DNA of 64,000 nucleotides from RPRB01 sp035501615 (GTDB lineage: Bacteria > Myxococcota > Myxococcia > Myxococcales > Myxococcaceae), in contig DATJVY010000171.1 of the NCBI GenBank assembly GCA_035501615.1, positions 1 through 64,000 of the forward strand. The letters run 5' to 3'. The notes beneath the pieces were generated by a model. It saw only the letters and a list, made by a program, of their open reading frames with translations, made no database searches and was not told the origin of the DNA. The translations under genes and the position numbers were made by a program. How positions within the stretch are numbered: the stretch's first letter is position 1; the number at the start of each line of letters is the position of its first letter. Shown in pieces: positions 28,526 to 36,714 of the stretch.

Positions 28526-29629
28526 TCACAGTGTAAGCGCCTTCCGGTCGACCCGAAACGGGGTCAGATCGATCGATGATGTGCGACCCAGGATCGTGTC
28601 GGTGAGCACGTTGGCGGTGATCGGGGTCAGGAGAATGCCATTGCGGAAATGTCCGCTGGCGAGGAACAACCCCGGCAGCGAGCCGGGTCCGAGCACGGGG
28701 AGCCCATCGGGCGTATGCGGGCGGAACCCGGCCCAGGTTTCTACCACGGGAGCGCCGGAGAGCCCCGGAAAGAGCCGCATCCCGACCCCCAGCACCGAGG
28801 AGAGGCCGGCCACGGTCACCTGCTTCTCGAAGCCGGCGAACTCGACCGTGCTCCCCAGGAGGAGCCGCCCATCGGTGCGGGGGACCACGTACCCGCGCGC
28901 CCCGAACACCACATGTCGGCAGATCGGCACCCGCGTGCGCACCATCACCATCTGCCCGCGCGCAGGACGCACCGCCTCGGGCGAGGCCAGCGCGCCGGGC
29001 ACCAGCGCGGTCCAGGCGCCGGCGGCCACCACCACCGCATCGCCGCGCAGCTCGCCCTGATCGGTGGCGACCCCCACCACCTGGCCGCCGCGCTCGAGCA
29101 GGCCGTGCACCTGGGCGGTCAGGAAGCGTGCGCCGGCGCGCACGCCGGCGATGGTGAGCGCGGGAACCAGGAGCCGGTTGTCCACCACCGCGTCGCCGGG
29201 GAAGTGGGCCGCGCCCTCGATCCGCGGCGAGAGCTCCGGCTCGAGAGCGCGCGCCCCCGAGGAATCGAGCCACGCCGCCTCCAATCCGCGGGCGCTCTGC
29301 CAGCCGATGCGACGCCGCATCGCCTCGGTCTCCGCGCCGTCGAAGGTCACCTCCAGCACGCCGCACTCGCGGAAGCCGACGTCGACGTCGCTCACCTCGC
29401 GCAGCTCGCGCGCGAAGGTGGGATAGAGCGCACGGCTCGCGAGACAGAGGTCGAGGAACGGGCCCGGCCCGTCCGCCTCGGCCTGGGGCGCGAGGATGCC
29501 TCCGGCGGCGCTCGAGGCCTCGGCTCCGGGGATGCTTCTCTCCAGCACGGTGCAGCGGGCCCCGCTCTGCTGGAGCCGCCACGCGACCGCGCAGCCCACG
29601 ACGCCGGCGCCGACGATCAGGACCTCCAT
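28526..29629 (-). CDS. thiO: glycine oxidase ThiO-like FAD-dependent oxidoreductase
   Basis: Oxidises glycine to the imine used in building the thiazole of thiamine. The 367-residue length fits. The FAD fold starts at residue 4 (VLIVGAGVVGCAVAWRL). A conserved GAEASSAAGGILAPQAE region near 35-50, the RPARGQMVMV strand, and the C-terminal WAGFRPHTPDGLPVLGP and GHFRNGILLTP segments mark the DAAO/ThiO group. The ATG at 29629 shares one base with the stop of the small upstream membrane protein gene. It is 2 kb from thiC, so the region holds two thiamine genes; no thiG, thiS or thiE is seen. Confidence 0.85.
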   Translation of the reverse strand: MEVLIVGAGVVGCAVAWRLQQSGARCTVLERSIPGAEASSAAGGILAPQAEADGPGPFLDLCLASRALYPTFARELREVSDVDVGFRECGVLEVTFDGAETEAMRRRIGWQSARGLEAAWLDSSGARALEPELSPRIEGAAHFPGDAVVDNRLLVPALTIAGVRAGARFLTAQVHGLLERGGQVVGVATDQGELRGDAVVVAAGAWTALVPGALASPEAVRPARGQMVMVRTRVPICRHVVFGARGYVVPRTDGRLLLGSTVEFAGFEKQVTVAGLSSVLGVGMRLFPGLSGAPVVETWAGFRPHTPDGLPVLGPGSLPGLFLASGHFRNGILLTPITANVLTDTILGRTSSIDLTPFRVDRKALTL

Positions 29630-29853
29630 CAGCGTGCTTCTCCCGGAGCGGGCAGGGGACGGACCGGGATCGGCGCGTGGGGGGCGGTGGGGCTCCCGGC
29701 CCGGGGCGGTGGCGGCGTGCGATGGGTGATCAGCCACATCCGGGCGAAGACGATCAGCGCCAGGATCATGAGCAGCAGCGTGCGCAGCGGAAATCGGCGC
29801 GGGCGCCCGGGTCCACCGGGGGGAGTGACGAGCCTTGGCCGCATCGGCGTCAT
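29629..29853 (-). CDS. small single-pass membrane protein coupled to thiO
   Basis: A 74-residue protein with a basic N-terminus (RPRLV, GRPRRFPLR), one strongly hydrophobic helix (about 26-42, LLLMILALIVFARMW) and a Pro-rich tail. The frame ends in TGATG, sharing a base with the thiO ATG, which supports it being real and co-translated. No family is recognised. An in-frame ATG three codons later (29844) is an alternative start. Confidence 0.5.
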   Translation of the reverse strand: MTPMRPRLVTPPGGPGRPRRFPLRTLLLMILALIVFARMWLITHRTPPPPRAGSPTAPHAPIPVRPLPAPGEAR

Positions 29854-29865
29854 GACGGTCTGTGC

Positions 29866-29894
29866 TTGATCGGGTGGAAACGGAGGGTTAATGC
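29866..29894 (+). promoter_or_regulatory. predicted promoter of the lpdA operon
   Basis: TTGATC (29866-29871), 17 bp, TAATGC (29889-29894). Transcription would begin near 29901, exactly where a perfect hairpin starts. Confidence 0.5.
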
Positions 29895-29900
29895 CGCCGC

Positions 29901-29915
29901 GCACCCGTCGGGTGC
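29901..29915 (+). promoter_or_regulatory. 5'-terminal hairpin in the lpdA leader
   Basis: GCACCC-GTC-GGGTGC is a perfect six-base GC stem with a three-base loop. It directly abuts the AAGGAGG ribosome site (29916-29922) of the GTG start at 29933. If transcription starts near 29901 the mRNA begins with this stem, which could protect it or influence ribosome loading. Confidence 0.5.
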
Positions 29916-29932
29916 AAGGAGGATGGACCACC

Positions 29933-31333
29933 GTGGCTGACATTCTGGACGTGGTGATCATCGGCTCGGGACCCGGAGGGTACGTGGCCGCGATCCGCGC
30001 CGGGCAGCTGGGCTTGAAGACGGCCATCGTCGAGCGGGACAAGCGCCTCGGGGGGACCTGTCTTCACCGGGGGTGCATCCCGACCAAGGCGCTCCTCTGG
30101 ACCGCCGAGCTCTGGGCCCACATCCAGGAGGCGGCCGAGTTCGGCATCGAGGTCAAGTCGCCGGCCATCAACTGGGCGGCGGCGATGAAGCACAAGGCTA
30201 AGGTGGTCACCGGCGGCGCCAACGGAATCGACTACCTGATGAAGAAGAACAAGGTCCAGGTGGTGAAGGGCCACGGGAAGATCGTGGGCAAGGGCAAGGT
30301 GGAGGTGACCCTCAGCGAGGGCGGCGGCAAGCAGGTGCTGGAGACGAAGAACATCGTCATCGCCACCGGATCGGTCCCCAAGTCGCTCCCCAACGTCGTG
30401 GTGGATCACAAGCTGGTCTACAACTCGGACTCGATCCTCGAGATCGCCGAGATTCCGAAGAGCATCCTGGTGCTCGGCGCCGGCGCGGTGGGCTGCGAGT
30501 TCGCCTCCATCTTCAACCACGTGGGCAGCGAGACCACCATCCTCGAGTTTCTGCCGCACCTGCTCCCCATCGAGGACGAGGACGCGAGCAAGGAGCTGGA
30601 GCGCCACTTCCGCCGGCGGAAGATCGGCTACGAGCTCTCCGCCCGGGTGCAGAAGGTCGAGCCCGGCCCCAAGGGCGTGAAGGTGACCATGGACACCCCG
30701 TCGGGGAGCAAGACGCTCGAGGCGTCGATCCTCCTCTCTGCGGTAGGGCGGAGCCCGGTCACCGAGGGGCTGGGCCTCGAGACGACCAACATCAAGCTCG
30801 ACAAGGGCTTCATCCCCGTGGACGAGTCGATGCGGACCACCGAGCCGCACGTCTACGCCATCGGCGACGTCATCCCCGGACCGATGCTCGCCCACATGGC
30901 CTCGGCGGAAGGCGTCCTCGCGGTCGAGCACATCGCCGGGAAGGAAGTGCACCCGATCAACTACGACCTCACGCCCTCGGCGACCTACTGCTACCCCGAG
31001 GTGGCCTCGGTGGGCCTGACCGAGAAGAAGGCGAAGGAGCGCGGCTACGACGTGAAGACCGGCACCTTCCCCTTCAGCGCGGTCCTCAAGGCGAAGATCT
31101 CCGAGGAAGGCATCGGGATGATCAAGGTGGTGAGCGACAAGAAGTACGACGAGGTGCTGGGGGTCCACATGGTGGGGCCTCACGCCACCGAGCTCCTCGC
31201 CGAGGCCTGCGTCGCCCTCCGCCTGGAGATCACCACCGAGGAGCTGGGCCGGACCATCCACGCTCACCCGACGCTGTCGGAGATCGTCAAGGAGGGTGCA
31301 GAAGCGACCCTCGGGACGCCGATCCACATCTGA
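29933..31333 (+). CDS. lpdA: dihydrolipoyl dehydrogenase (E3)
   Basis: Reoxidises the dihydrolipoyl groups of 2-oxoacid dehydrogenase complexes with NAD. The 466-residue protein has the FAD motif GSGPGGYVAA, the redox-active disulfide in GGTCLHRGCIP (CxxxxC), the NAD motif GAGAVGCEF, the YAIGDV segment and the dimer-interface HAHPT catalytic His-Glu pair near the C-terminus. The GTG at 29933 is chosen for its strong ribosome site; upstream frame adds only Arg-rich leader. It is the first gene of the lipoate operon, followed by lipA after 52 bases. Confidence 0.96.
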   Translation: MADILDVVIIGSGPGGYVAAIRAGQLGLKTAIVERDKRLGGTCLHRGCIPTKALLWTAELWAHIQEAAEFGIEVKSPAINWAAAMKHKAKVVTGGANGIDYLMKKNKVQVVKGHGKIVGKGKVEVTLSEGGGKQVLETKNIVIATGSVPKSLPNVVVDHKLVYNSDSILEIAEIPKSILVLGAGAVGCEFASIFNHVGSETTILEFLPHLLPIEDEDASKELERHFRRRKIGYELSARVQKVEPGPKGVKVTMDTPSGSKTLEASILLSAVGRSPVTEGLGLETTNIKLDKGFIPVDESMRTTEPHVYAIGDVIPGPMLAHMASAEGVLAVEHIAGKEVHPINYDLTPSATYCYPEVASVGLTEKKAKERGYDVKTGTFPFSAVLKAKISEEGIGMIKVVSDKKYDEVLGVHMVGPHATELLAEACVALRLEITTEELGRTIHAHPTLSEIVKEGAEATLGTPIHI

Positions 31334-31343
31334 GAGGGGAATC

Positions 31344-31372
31344 TTGACCCTCGCCCCGCCGGGCCGTTAATC
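31344..31372 (+). promoter_or_regulatory. predicted internal promoter before lipA
   Basis: TTGACC (31344-31349), 17 bp, TTAATC (31367-31372); the lipA ATG is at 31386. It would let lipA and downstream genes be made independently of lpdA. Confidence 0.5.
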
Positions 31373-31385
31373 CGGGGTTGTCCCC

Positions 31386-32306
31386 ATGGCGACGCCCGAC
31401 CGATTCGCGCTGCCCCAGCTCGCCGAGAGCACCCGGAAGCCCGAGTGGCTGAAGGTCCGGATGCCGCACGGACAGGAGTACGAGCGGGTCAAGGACATCG
31501 TCCGGAAGACCGGGCTGGCCACCGTGTGCGAGGAGGCCCGCTGCCCGAACATCGCCGAGTGCTGGGGAGGGGGCACCGCGACGGTGATGCTGATGGGCGA
31601 GGTCTGCACCCGGGCCTGCCGGTTCTGCCATGTGAAGGTCGGCGCGCCGCCGCCGCTCGACCCCGAGGAGCCCGAGAACCTGGCTCGCGCGGTGAAGGCG
31701 CTCTCGCTCGAGTACATCGTCGTGACCAGCGTGAACCGCGACGACCGGCCCGACGGCGGGGCGAGCCACTTCGCGGCGGCGATCCGGGCGCTGAAGCGCG
31801 AGAGCCCCACGACGACCGTCGAGGTCCTCATCCCCGACTTCCAGGGCGCGGAGGCGGACCTGGCGACGGTGGCCGAGGCCCGGCCGCACGTGGTGGCCCA
31901 CAACATCGAGACGGTCGAGAGGCTGACCCCGAGGGTGCGCGATCGCCGGGCGGCGTACCGCCAGAGCCTCCGGGTCCTTCGCTACCTGAAGGACCGTCCC
32001 GAGCGCCTGTACACCAAGAGCTCGATCATGGTCGGGCTGGGCGAGACGGAGGAGGAGCTGGTCCAGACCTTCCGGGACCTGCGCGGGGCCGGAGTCGACG
32101 TCCTGACCCTCGGGCAGTACCTCCAGCCGTCACAGTACCACCTGCGGGTGGCGCGCTTCGTTCCGCCCGGGGACTTCGCCCGGTACAAGCAGGTGGCGGA
32201 GACGATGGGATTCCTGTACGTCGCCGCGGGTCCTCTGGTCCGCAGCAGCTACCGCGCGGCCGAGTTCTTCATGAAGGGTCTCATGGAGCAGGGCCGGCAC
32301 GCCTGA
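31386..32306 (+). CDS. lipA: lipoyl synthase
   Basis: Radical SAM enzyme that inserts two sulfurs into octanoyl groups on lipoyl domains. The 306-residue protein carries both clusters: the auxiliary cluster set CEEARCPNIAEC and the radical SAM CTRACRFC, plus the C-terminal serine motif VRSSYRA. Family segments TSVNRDD, EVLIPDF and YLQPS are present. It lies between lpdA and the E2 gene; lipB is three genes on, so the operon contains both steps of the endogenous lipoate pathway. Confidence 0.97.
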   Translation: MATPDRFALPQLAESTRKPEWLKVRMPHGQEYERVKDIVRKTGLATVCEEARCPNIAECWGGGTATVMLMGEVCTRACRFCHVKVGAPPPLDPEEPENLARAVKALSLEYIVVTSVNRDDRPDGGASHFAAAIRALKRESPTTTVEVLIPDFQGAEADLATVAEARPHVVAHNIETVERLTPRVRDRRAAYRQSLRVLRYLKDRPERLYTKSSIMVGLGETEEELVQTFRDLRGAGVDVLTLGQYLQPSQYHLRVARFVPPGDFARYKQVAETMGFLYVAAGPLVRSSYRAAEFFMKGLMEQGRHA

Positions 32307-32335
32307 GCGGCCCCATGCGAGGAGCGGACAGCGCC

Positions 32336-33574
32336 GTGGCCACGTTCGAGTTCAAGCTTCCGGACCTGGGGGAAGGCGTCGTCGAGGGCGAGATCGTCAA
32401 GTGGCTGGTCCAGCCCGGTGACATGGTCCAGGAGGACCAGGGTGTCGTCGAGCTGATGACCGACAAGGCGACGGTGACGGTGCCAGCGCCCCGCGCCGGG
32501 AAGGTGGTCTCCCTCCACGGGAAGGAGGGGGAGATCGCCAAGGTGCATCACCTCCTGCTGACCCTGGAGGTCCAGGGAGGCGCGCCGGCGTCGGCGCATG
32601 CCCACGCGACGCCCGCGGCGGCGAAGGTGACCACCGTGGCCGCGCCGGCCCGCGCGGTGGAGTCCGGCGTCAAGGTGCTGGCCACCCCGGTGACCCGGCG
32701 GATGGCGCGGGAGCACGGCCTGGACCTGGCGGCGATCTCCGGGACGGGGCCGCAGGGCAGGGTGCTCAAGGCGGACGTGCAGGCGGCGCTGGACCTGGGC
32801 CGGGTGCCCGAGCCGGTGAAGGCGCCGCCTCGCGCGAAGCTGGTGCCGCTGCCCTCGGCGGGCGCCGATCAGCGGATTCCCCTCCGGGGTCTGCGGAGGA
32901 AGATCGCGGAGAAGATGGTGCGGTCGAAGTACACCGCGCCGCACTCGCTCTTCGTGGAAGAGGTGGACGTGACCGAGCTGGTCGCGCTCCGGAAGCGGCT
33001 GAACGCCGCGCTCGCCGAGTCCGGCGACACGCTGAAGGTCAGCTTCCTTCCCTTCGTCTGCAAGGCGCTGATCCCGGTGTTCCGGAAGTACCCGGCCCTG
33101 AACGCCAACTTCGACGACGCGGCACAGGAGCTGGTGCAGCGGGGCTCCTTCAACTTCGGCATCGCCGCCGCCACCGACGAGGGTCTCACCGTCCCGGTGG
33201 TGAAGGACGTGGATCGGCTGACCCTCCGTCAGCTGGCGGAGGAGATCGCCCGGCTGGCGGCCGGAGCCCGGGACAAGACGCTCAAGCTGGACGAGCTGAG
33301 CGGCGGGACGTTCACCATCACCTCGCTCGGCACCAACGGCGGGCTGTTCGCGATGCCGATCATCAACTACCCCGAGGTGGCGATCCTGGGAGTGCACCGG
33401 ATCCGCAAGCGTCCCGTCGTGACCGACGACGACCGCATCGTGGTCCGGGAGATGATGAACGTCTCGCTCTCGTTCGATCACCGCGTCATCGACGGGCTGG
33501 TCGCGGCGGAGGCAGTCGGAGCGCTGGTGCAGCTGCTCGAGCACCCGGAGTCGCTCCTGCTCGAGATGGCGTGA
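32336..33574 (+). CDS. dihydrolipoamide acyltransferase (E2 of a 2-oxoacid dehydrogenase complex)
   Basis: Core of a pyruvate or branched-chain 2-oxoacid dehydrogenase complex. The 412-residue protein has one lipoyl domain (1-80, attachment lysine K44 in MTDKATV), an Ala/Pro-rich linker, a peripheral-subunit binding domain (about 115-150, TPVTRRMAREHGLDLAAI) and the acyltransferase domain (about 175-412) with catalytic His382 (SFDHRVIDG). GTG 32336 gives the family N-terminus; ATG 32315 in the same frame would add seven residues. No E1 gene is in the window, so the substrate stays open. Its stop overlaps the next GTG start. Confidence 0.92.
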   Translation: MATFEFKLPDLGEGVVEGEIVKWLVQPGDMVQEDQGVVELMTDKATVTVPAPRAGKVVSLHGKEGEIAKVHHLLLTLEVQGGAPASAHAHATPAAAKVTTVAAPARAVESGVKVLATPVTRRMAREHGLDLAAISGTGPQGRVLKADVQAALDLGRVPEPVKAPPRAKLVPLPSAGADQRIPLRGLRRKIAEKMVRSKYTAPHSLFVEEVDVTELVALRKRLNAALAESGDTLKVSFLPFVCKALIPVFRKYPALNANFDDAAQELVQRGSFNFGIAAATDEGLTVPVVKDVDRLTLRQLAEEIARLAAGARDKTLKLDELSGGTFTITSLGTNGGLFAMPIINYPEVAILGVHRIRKRPVVTDDDRIVVREMMNVSLSFDHRVIDGLVAAEAVGALVQLLEHPESLLLEMA

Positions 33575-34701
33575 ACCCCCGGGAGCTGCTGCAGTCGGCG
33601 CAGGCGGCGGAGCGAGAAGGCGACCTCGCCCGGGCCGGTGCGCTGCTGGAGCAGGCGGCCCGCATGTACGAGTCGACCGGGCATTCGGCCCGCGCCGAGC
33701 AGATGCGGCGCCACGTGGACCGCCTGGGGATGGCGGCGAGGGCGGGGGCGCGCGGGGTGGAGGAGCCTCCCGGGAGACGCGGAGGCGCCCGTCCGGACGA
33801 GCCGGAGTCGTTGCCCGGCCTGGACCGGACGCTGGTGGAGCGGACGCCGACGCTGGCCGACCCGGAGCTCGACGCCTGGTGCAGCTTCTGCTGCCGCCCG
33901 TCGCGCGAGGTGGGAGCACTGGTCGCGGGGCCGGCGCACGCGTTCGTCTGCCGTGCCTGCGTGGAGCTCGCGGCGTCGCTGCTCGGTGGAGAGCTCCAGG
34001 CGGGCGGGGCGGTCGCCCGGGCCCACGCCACGTCCGGGGCGCCGGCCGAGCCTCCGGCGAAGCTGGGGCTCGAGCTGTCCGAGGCGCTGCCCGAGTCGAC
34101 GGTGAGGCGGGCGCGGGCCGCCACGCACGAGGCACTCCCCACCCAGGTGGACGCGGTGGCGCGCATCGAGGCGGCGCTGGCCGCGGGACATGCCCGGGTG
34201 CTGCTCGTCGGCCCTGCGGGGAGCGGGAAGAGCACCTTTCTCCAGCTCTGGGCGTCGCGCGGGCTCGGAACGCCGTGGGACGGCAGCGAGCCGATGGCCG
34301 AGCAGGGGGCGATTCTCGTGGACGACGTCGACCGGCTCGAGCCGGCGGCGCTGCGTCAGCTGGCGCGGGTGCTGCGGAGCCGGCCGGTGGTGCTCGCCCT
34401 CGACGCGACGCTGCCCGAGCCCGGCGAAGAGGTGGGCGGCCGGCGCGTCCATGCTCCGGAGCAGGTGGAGTCGCTCGCGGGGAGCTGGCTTCCCGGGCCG
34501 GCGCTCGACGGGCTGACCCTGGAGTGCTTCCGGGCGCCCGGCGACGACGAGCTGCGGCTCCTGGCCGAGCGGTGGCGGGCTCCAGATGGATCGCCGGTGC
34601 CGCCCGGTGCGCTGGAGGAGGCGCTCCGGCTCGCGGGGCGCTCCGCGCGGGCGGCCCACGCGCTCCACGCGCTCCTGCTCCGCTGGTGGGCCTCGCGATG
34701 A
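33571..34701 (+). CDS. ClpX-type zinc-finger protein with a P-loop ATPase domain, in the lipoate operon
   Basis: A 376-residue cytoplasmic protein with an unusual layout. Residues 1-52 look like one TPR-like helix pair. Residues about 101-135 match the N-terminal zinc-binding domain of ClpX (CSFCCRPSREVGALVAG then VCRACV; ligands C104, C107, C127, C130). Residues about 185-376 have Walker A GPAGSGKST (214-222) and a Walker B-like ILVDDVD (248-254), but it is far shorter than ClpX and lacks sensor and pore motifs, resembling a DnaA/Hda-like or DnaC-like helper ATPase. The GTG start overlaps the E2 stop and its stop overlaps the lipB start, so it is made with the lipoylation machinery. Function unknown. 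Confidence 0.7.
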   Translation: MNPRELLQSAQAAEREGDLARAGALLEQAARMYESTGHSARAEQMRRHVDRLGMAARAGARGVEEPPGRRGGARPDEPESLPGLDRTLVERTPTLADPELDAWCSFCCRPSREVGALVAGPAHAFVCRACVELAASLLGGELQAGGAVARAHATSGAPAEPPAKLGLELSEALPESTVRRARAATHEALPTQVDAVARIEAALAAGHARVLLVGPAGSGKSTFLQLWASRGLGTPWDGSEPMAEQGAILVDDVDRLEPAALRQLARVLRSRPVVLALDATLPEPGEEVGGRRVHAPEQVESLAGSWLPGPALDGLTLECFRAPGDDELRLLAERWRAPDGSPVPPGALEEALRLAGRSARAAHALHALLLRWWASR

Positions 34702-35801
34702 GCGGGCGAACCCTGACCGTCCACCGGCTCGGCCGGGTGGAGTACGAGGACGGGCTCCGCCTCCAGGCGCTGTTCGCCCGGGCGCGGAAGGAGGGGGGCG
34801 TCGGTGACGTGCTGCTGCTCCTCGAGCACCCGCCGGTGCTGACCCTCGGGCGGGGGGCGAGCCGCGCGGACGTGCTCGCGGGTCCGGAGGCGCTGGAGGC
34901 CCGCGGCGTCGAGGTGCACGAGACCGACCGGGGCGGCGAGGTGACGTACCACGGCCCGGGGCAGATCGTCGGCTACCCCATCCTCGACCTCGCGCCGGAC
35001 CGGAAGGACGTGCGCCGGCACGTGCGGAGCGTGGAGGAGGGGATGATCCGCGCGCTGGCCGAGCACGGCATCGAGGCGGCACGGATCGCGAAGTGGCCGG
35101 GCGTCTGGGTGGGCTCGGAGGGCGCGGGCGACGCCCGGAAGATCGGGGCGGTGGGGGTGCACATCGCGCGGTGGATCACGACGCACGGCTTCGCGCTGAA
35201 CGTGAACACGGCGCTCGAGGATTTCCAGCTCATCGTCCCCTGCGGGATCCGCGAGGCGGGAGTGACCTCGATGGAGCGGGAGCTGGGCCGGCCAGTCCAC
35301 GTCGCCGCGGTGGAGGAGTCCCTCGCGCGGGCGTTCGGCGCCATCCTCGAGGCGGACGTCCGGTCCGGAGATGCCCCGACGCGGACCGTCTCGGTCACGG
35401 CCGTGCGCCGCGGGTCTGCCGGTCCGGAGGTCCTGCTTCTTCGCCGGACGCCCGAGCGCGGCGGCTTCTGGCAGCCGGTGACCGGCCGGGTGATGCCCGG
35501 CGAGTCGGCGGAGTCGGCGGCGCGGCGAGAGCTGGAGGAGGAGACCGGCGCTCGGCTTGCGGTGCGGTCACTCCGGTACCGTCACGGCTTCGCCTTCGGG
35601 AACTCGCTTCCTCCGCAGCTGTTCGAGGAGGAGGCGTTCGCCGCCGACTGGCCGGGCGGGCTCGAGGCGCGCCAGGGTCCCGAGCACGATGCCGCCGAGT
35701 GGGTGAGTCTCGAGCACGCGCTCGCACGCGTGAGGTTCTCCGGGCTCCGGCGGGCGATCCGTCGGACGGCAGGCGCTCCGGCGGGACCGACCTGGCGTTG
35801 A
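34698..35801 (+). CDS. lipB: octanoyltransferase LipB fused to a Nudix hydrolase domain
   Basis: Residues 1-215 are LipB, which moves octanoyl groups from acyl carrier protein to lipoyl domains. The signature RGGEVTYHGPGQIVGYPILDL spans 78-98, the active-site lysine is K148 (RKIGAVGVH) and the catalytic cysteine C182 (PCGI). Residues about 228-367 are a Nudix hydrolase with a perfect Nudix box at 263-285 (G-x5-E-x7-REL-EEETGA). LipB alone is normally about 210-250 residues, so the Nudix part is a true C-terminal addition. It is the last gene of the operon, with an ATGA overlap to the zinc-finger gene. The Nudix substrate cannot be read. Confidence 0.9.
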   Translation: MSGRTLTVHRLGRVEYEDGLRLQALFARARKEGGVGDVLLLLEHPPVLTLGRGASRADVLAGPEALEARGVEVHETDRGGEVTYHGPGQIVGYPILDLAPDRKDVRRHVRSVEEGMIRALAEHGIEAARIAKWPGVWVGSEGAGDARKIGAVGVHIARWITTHGFALNVNTALEDFQLIVPCGIREAGVTSMERELGRPVHVAAVEESLARAFGAILEADVRSGDAPTRTVSVTAVRRGSAGPEVLLLRRTPERGGFWQPVTGRVMPGESAESAARRELEEETGARLAVRSLRYRHGFAFGNSLPPQLFEEEAFAADWPGGLEARQGPEHDAAEWVSLEHALARVRFSGLRRAIRRTAGAPAGPTWR

Positions 35802-35829
35802 TCGAGCGCCGCGTGGTGCAGCGCCGCGC

Positions 35830-36714
35830 TCAGCGGGCAGGGCCGAGCTTGAGCGTCTGACCCTCGCGGGCGGCGACCGTGGCACGGAACTGCTTCTGCG
35901 CCTGCCGTAGCAGCGCGTCCAGGGTCCGGTCGCTGTGCTCCGGGTCGTGGTGGAAGAGCACCAGCTTCTTCACCCGCGCGGCCTCCGCCGTCGCCAGCGC
36001 TCCGCCCCAGGTGCTGTGCCCCCAGCCCCTCCGCGCCTCGTACTCGTCCGCGGTGTACATCGCATCGTGGAGCAGGAGGTCCGCCCCGCGGGCGAGCTCG
36101 ACCAGGGACTCCGACGGGTACTCGGTGTGCTCGACGTCCGTCGCGTACACCACCGAGCGACCCCGGAACTCCAGCCGGTAGCCCAGGTTCCCTCCCGGGT
36201 GGTCCAGCTCCGCCGAGGCGACCCGCACCGGGCCGATGTGGAACGGCTCCCCGGGCTCGATGCTTCGGAACTCGATCGTCGACCGCGCCAGCTGGTCCAA
36301 CGTCACCGGGAAGTACGGGGGCACCATCTGCCCCTCGAGCACGTCCTGCACGCTCCGGCCCTCGCGCCGCGGCCCGTGGAAGGTGAACTTGTTCTGCGGC
36401 TCGGCCAGCGGGGCGAAGAAGGGCAAGCCCTGGAGGTGGTCGTAGTGGTAGTGGGAGAGGAGGACGTCTGCCTGGACCGACCCTCCGGCGTCGCGCAGCC
36501 GCTCGCCCAGGGCCCGGATGCCCGAGCCAGCGTCGAGGATGATGCGCCGGTCTCCCGCGCGCACCTCCACGCAGGGGGTGTTGCCACCGTACCGCTTGGT
36601 CGCCGAACCGGGAGCGGGAAGCGAACCGCGCACGCCCCAGAACGTGACCTCGAAGCGGTCCGCCGCGGTGCGTGCCTCAGCCGGCCTTGGCCGCGTCCTC
36701 CCCGAAGAGCTCAA
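35830..36714 (-). CDS. metallo-beta-lactamase-fold hydrolase
   Basis: A 294-residue MBL-fold enzyme. It has FWGVRGSLPAPG near the N-terminus (a hallmark of the PDE1/RNase Z-like MBL subgroup), the metal motif SHYHYDH, a DHPGGNLGYRL segment, VYATDVEH and HDAMYT with the bridging Asp, then LVLFHHDPEHSD. Only a TTG at 36714 gives an in-frame start upstream of the conserved core, and it lies 38 bases inside the ribA end; the start is therefore uncertain but coupling to ribA is likely. Substrate unknown; cyclic nucleotide phosphodiesterase or RNase-like activity are both possible. Confidence 0.8.
   Translation of the reverse strand: MSSSGRTRPRPAEARTAADRFEVTFWGVRGSLPAPGSATKRYGGNTPCVEVRAGDRRIILDAGSGIRALGERLRDAGGSVQADVLLSHYHYDHLQGLPFFAPLAEPQNKFTFHGPRREGRSVQDVLEGQMVPPYFPVTLDQLARSTIEFRSIEPGEPFHIGPVRVASAELDHPGGNLGYRLEFRGRSVVYATDVEHTEYPSESLVELARGADLLLHDAMYTADEYEARRGWGHSTWGGALATAEAARVKKLVLFHHDPEHSDRTLDALLRQAQKQFRATVAAREGQTLKLGPAR

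Noticed and set aside
35804..35831. GAGCGC...GCGCTC inverted repeat after lipB as a terminator.
   Set aside because: A six-base stem with a 16-base loop and no U-tract; chance matches are frequent in this composition.
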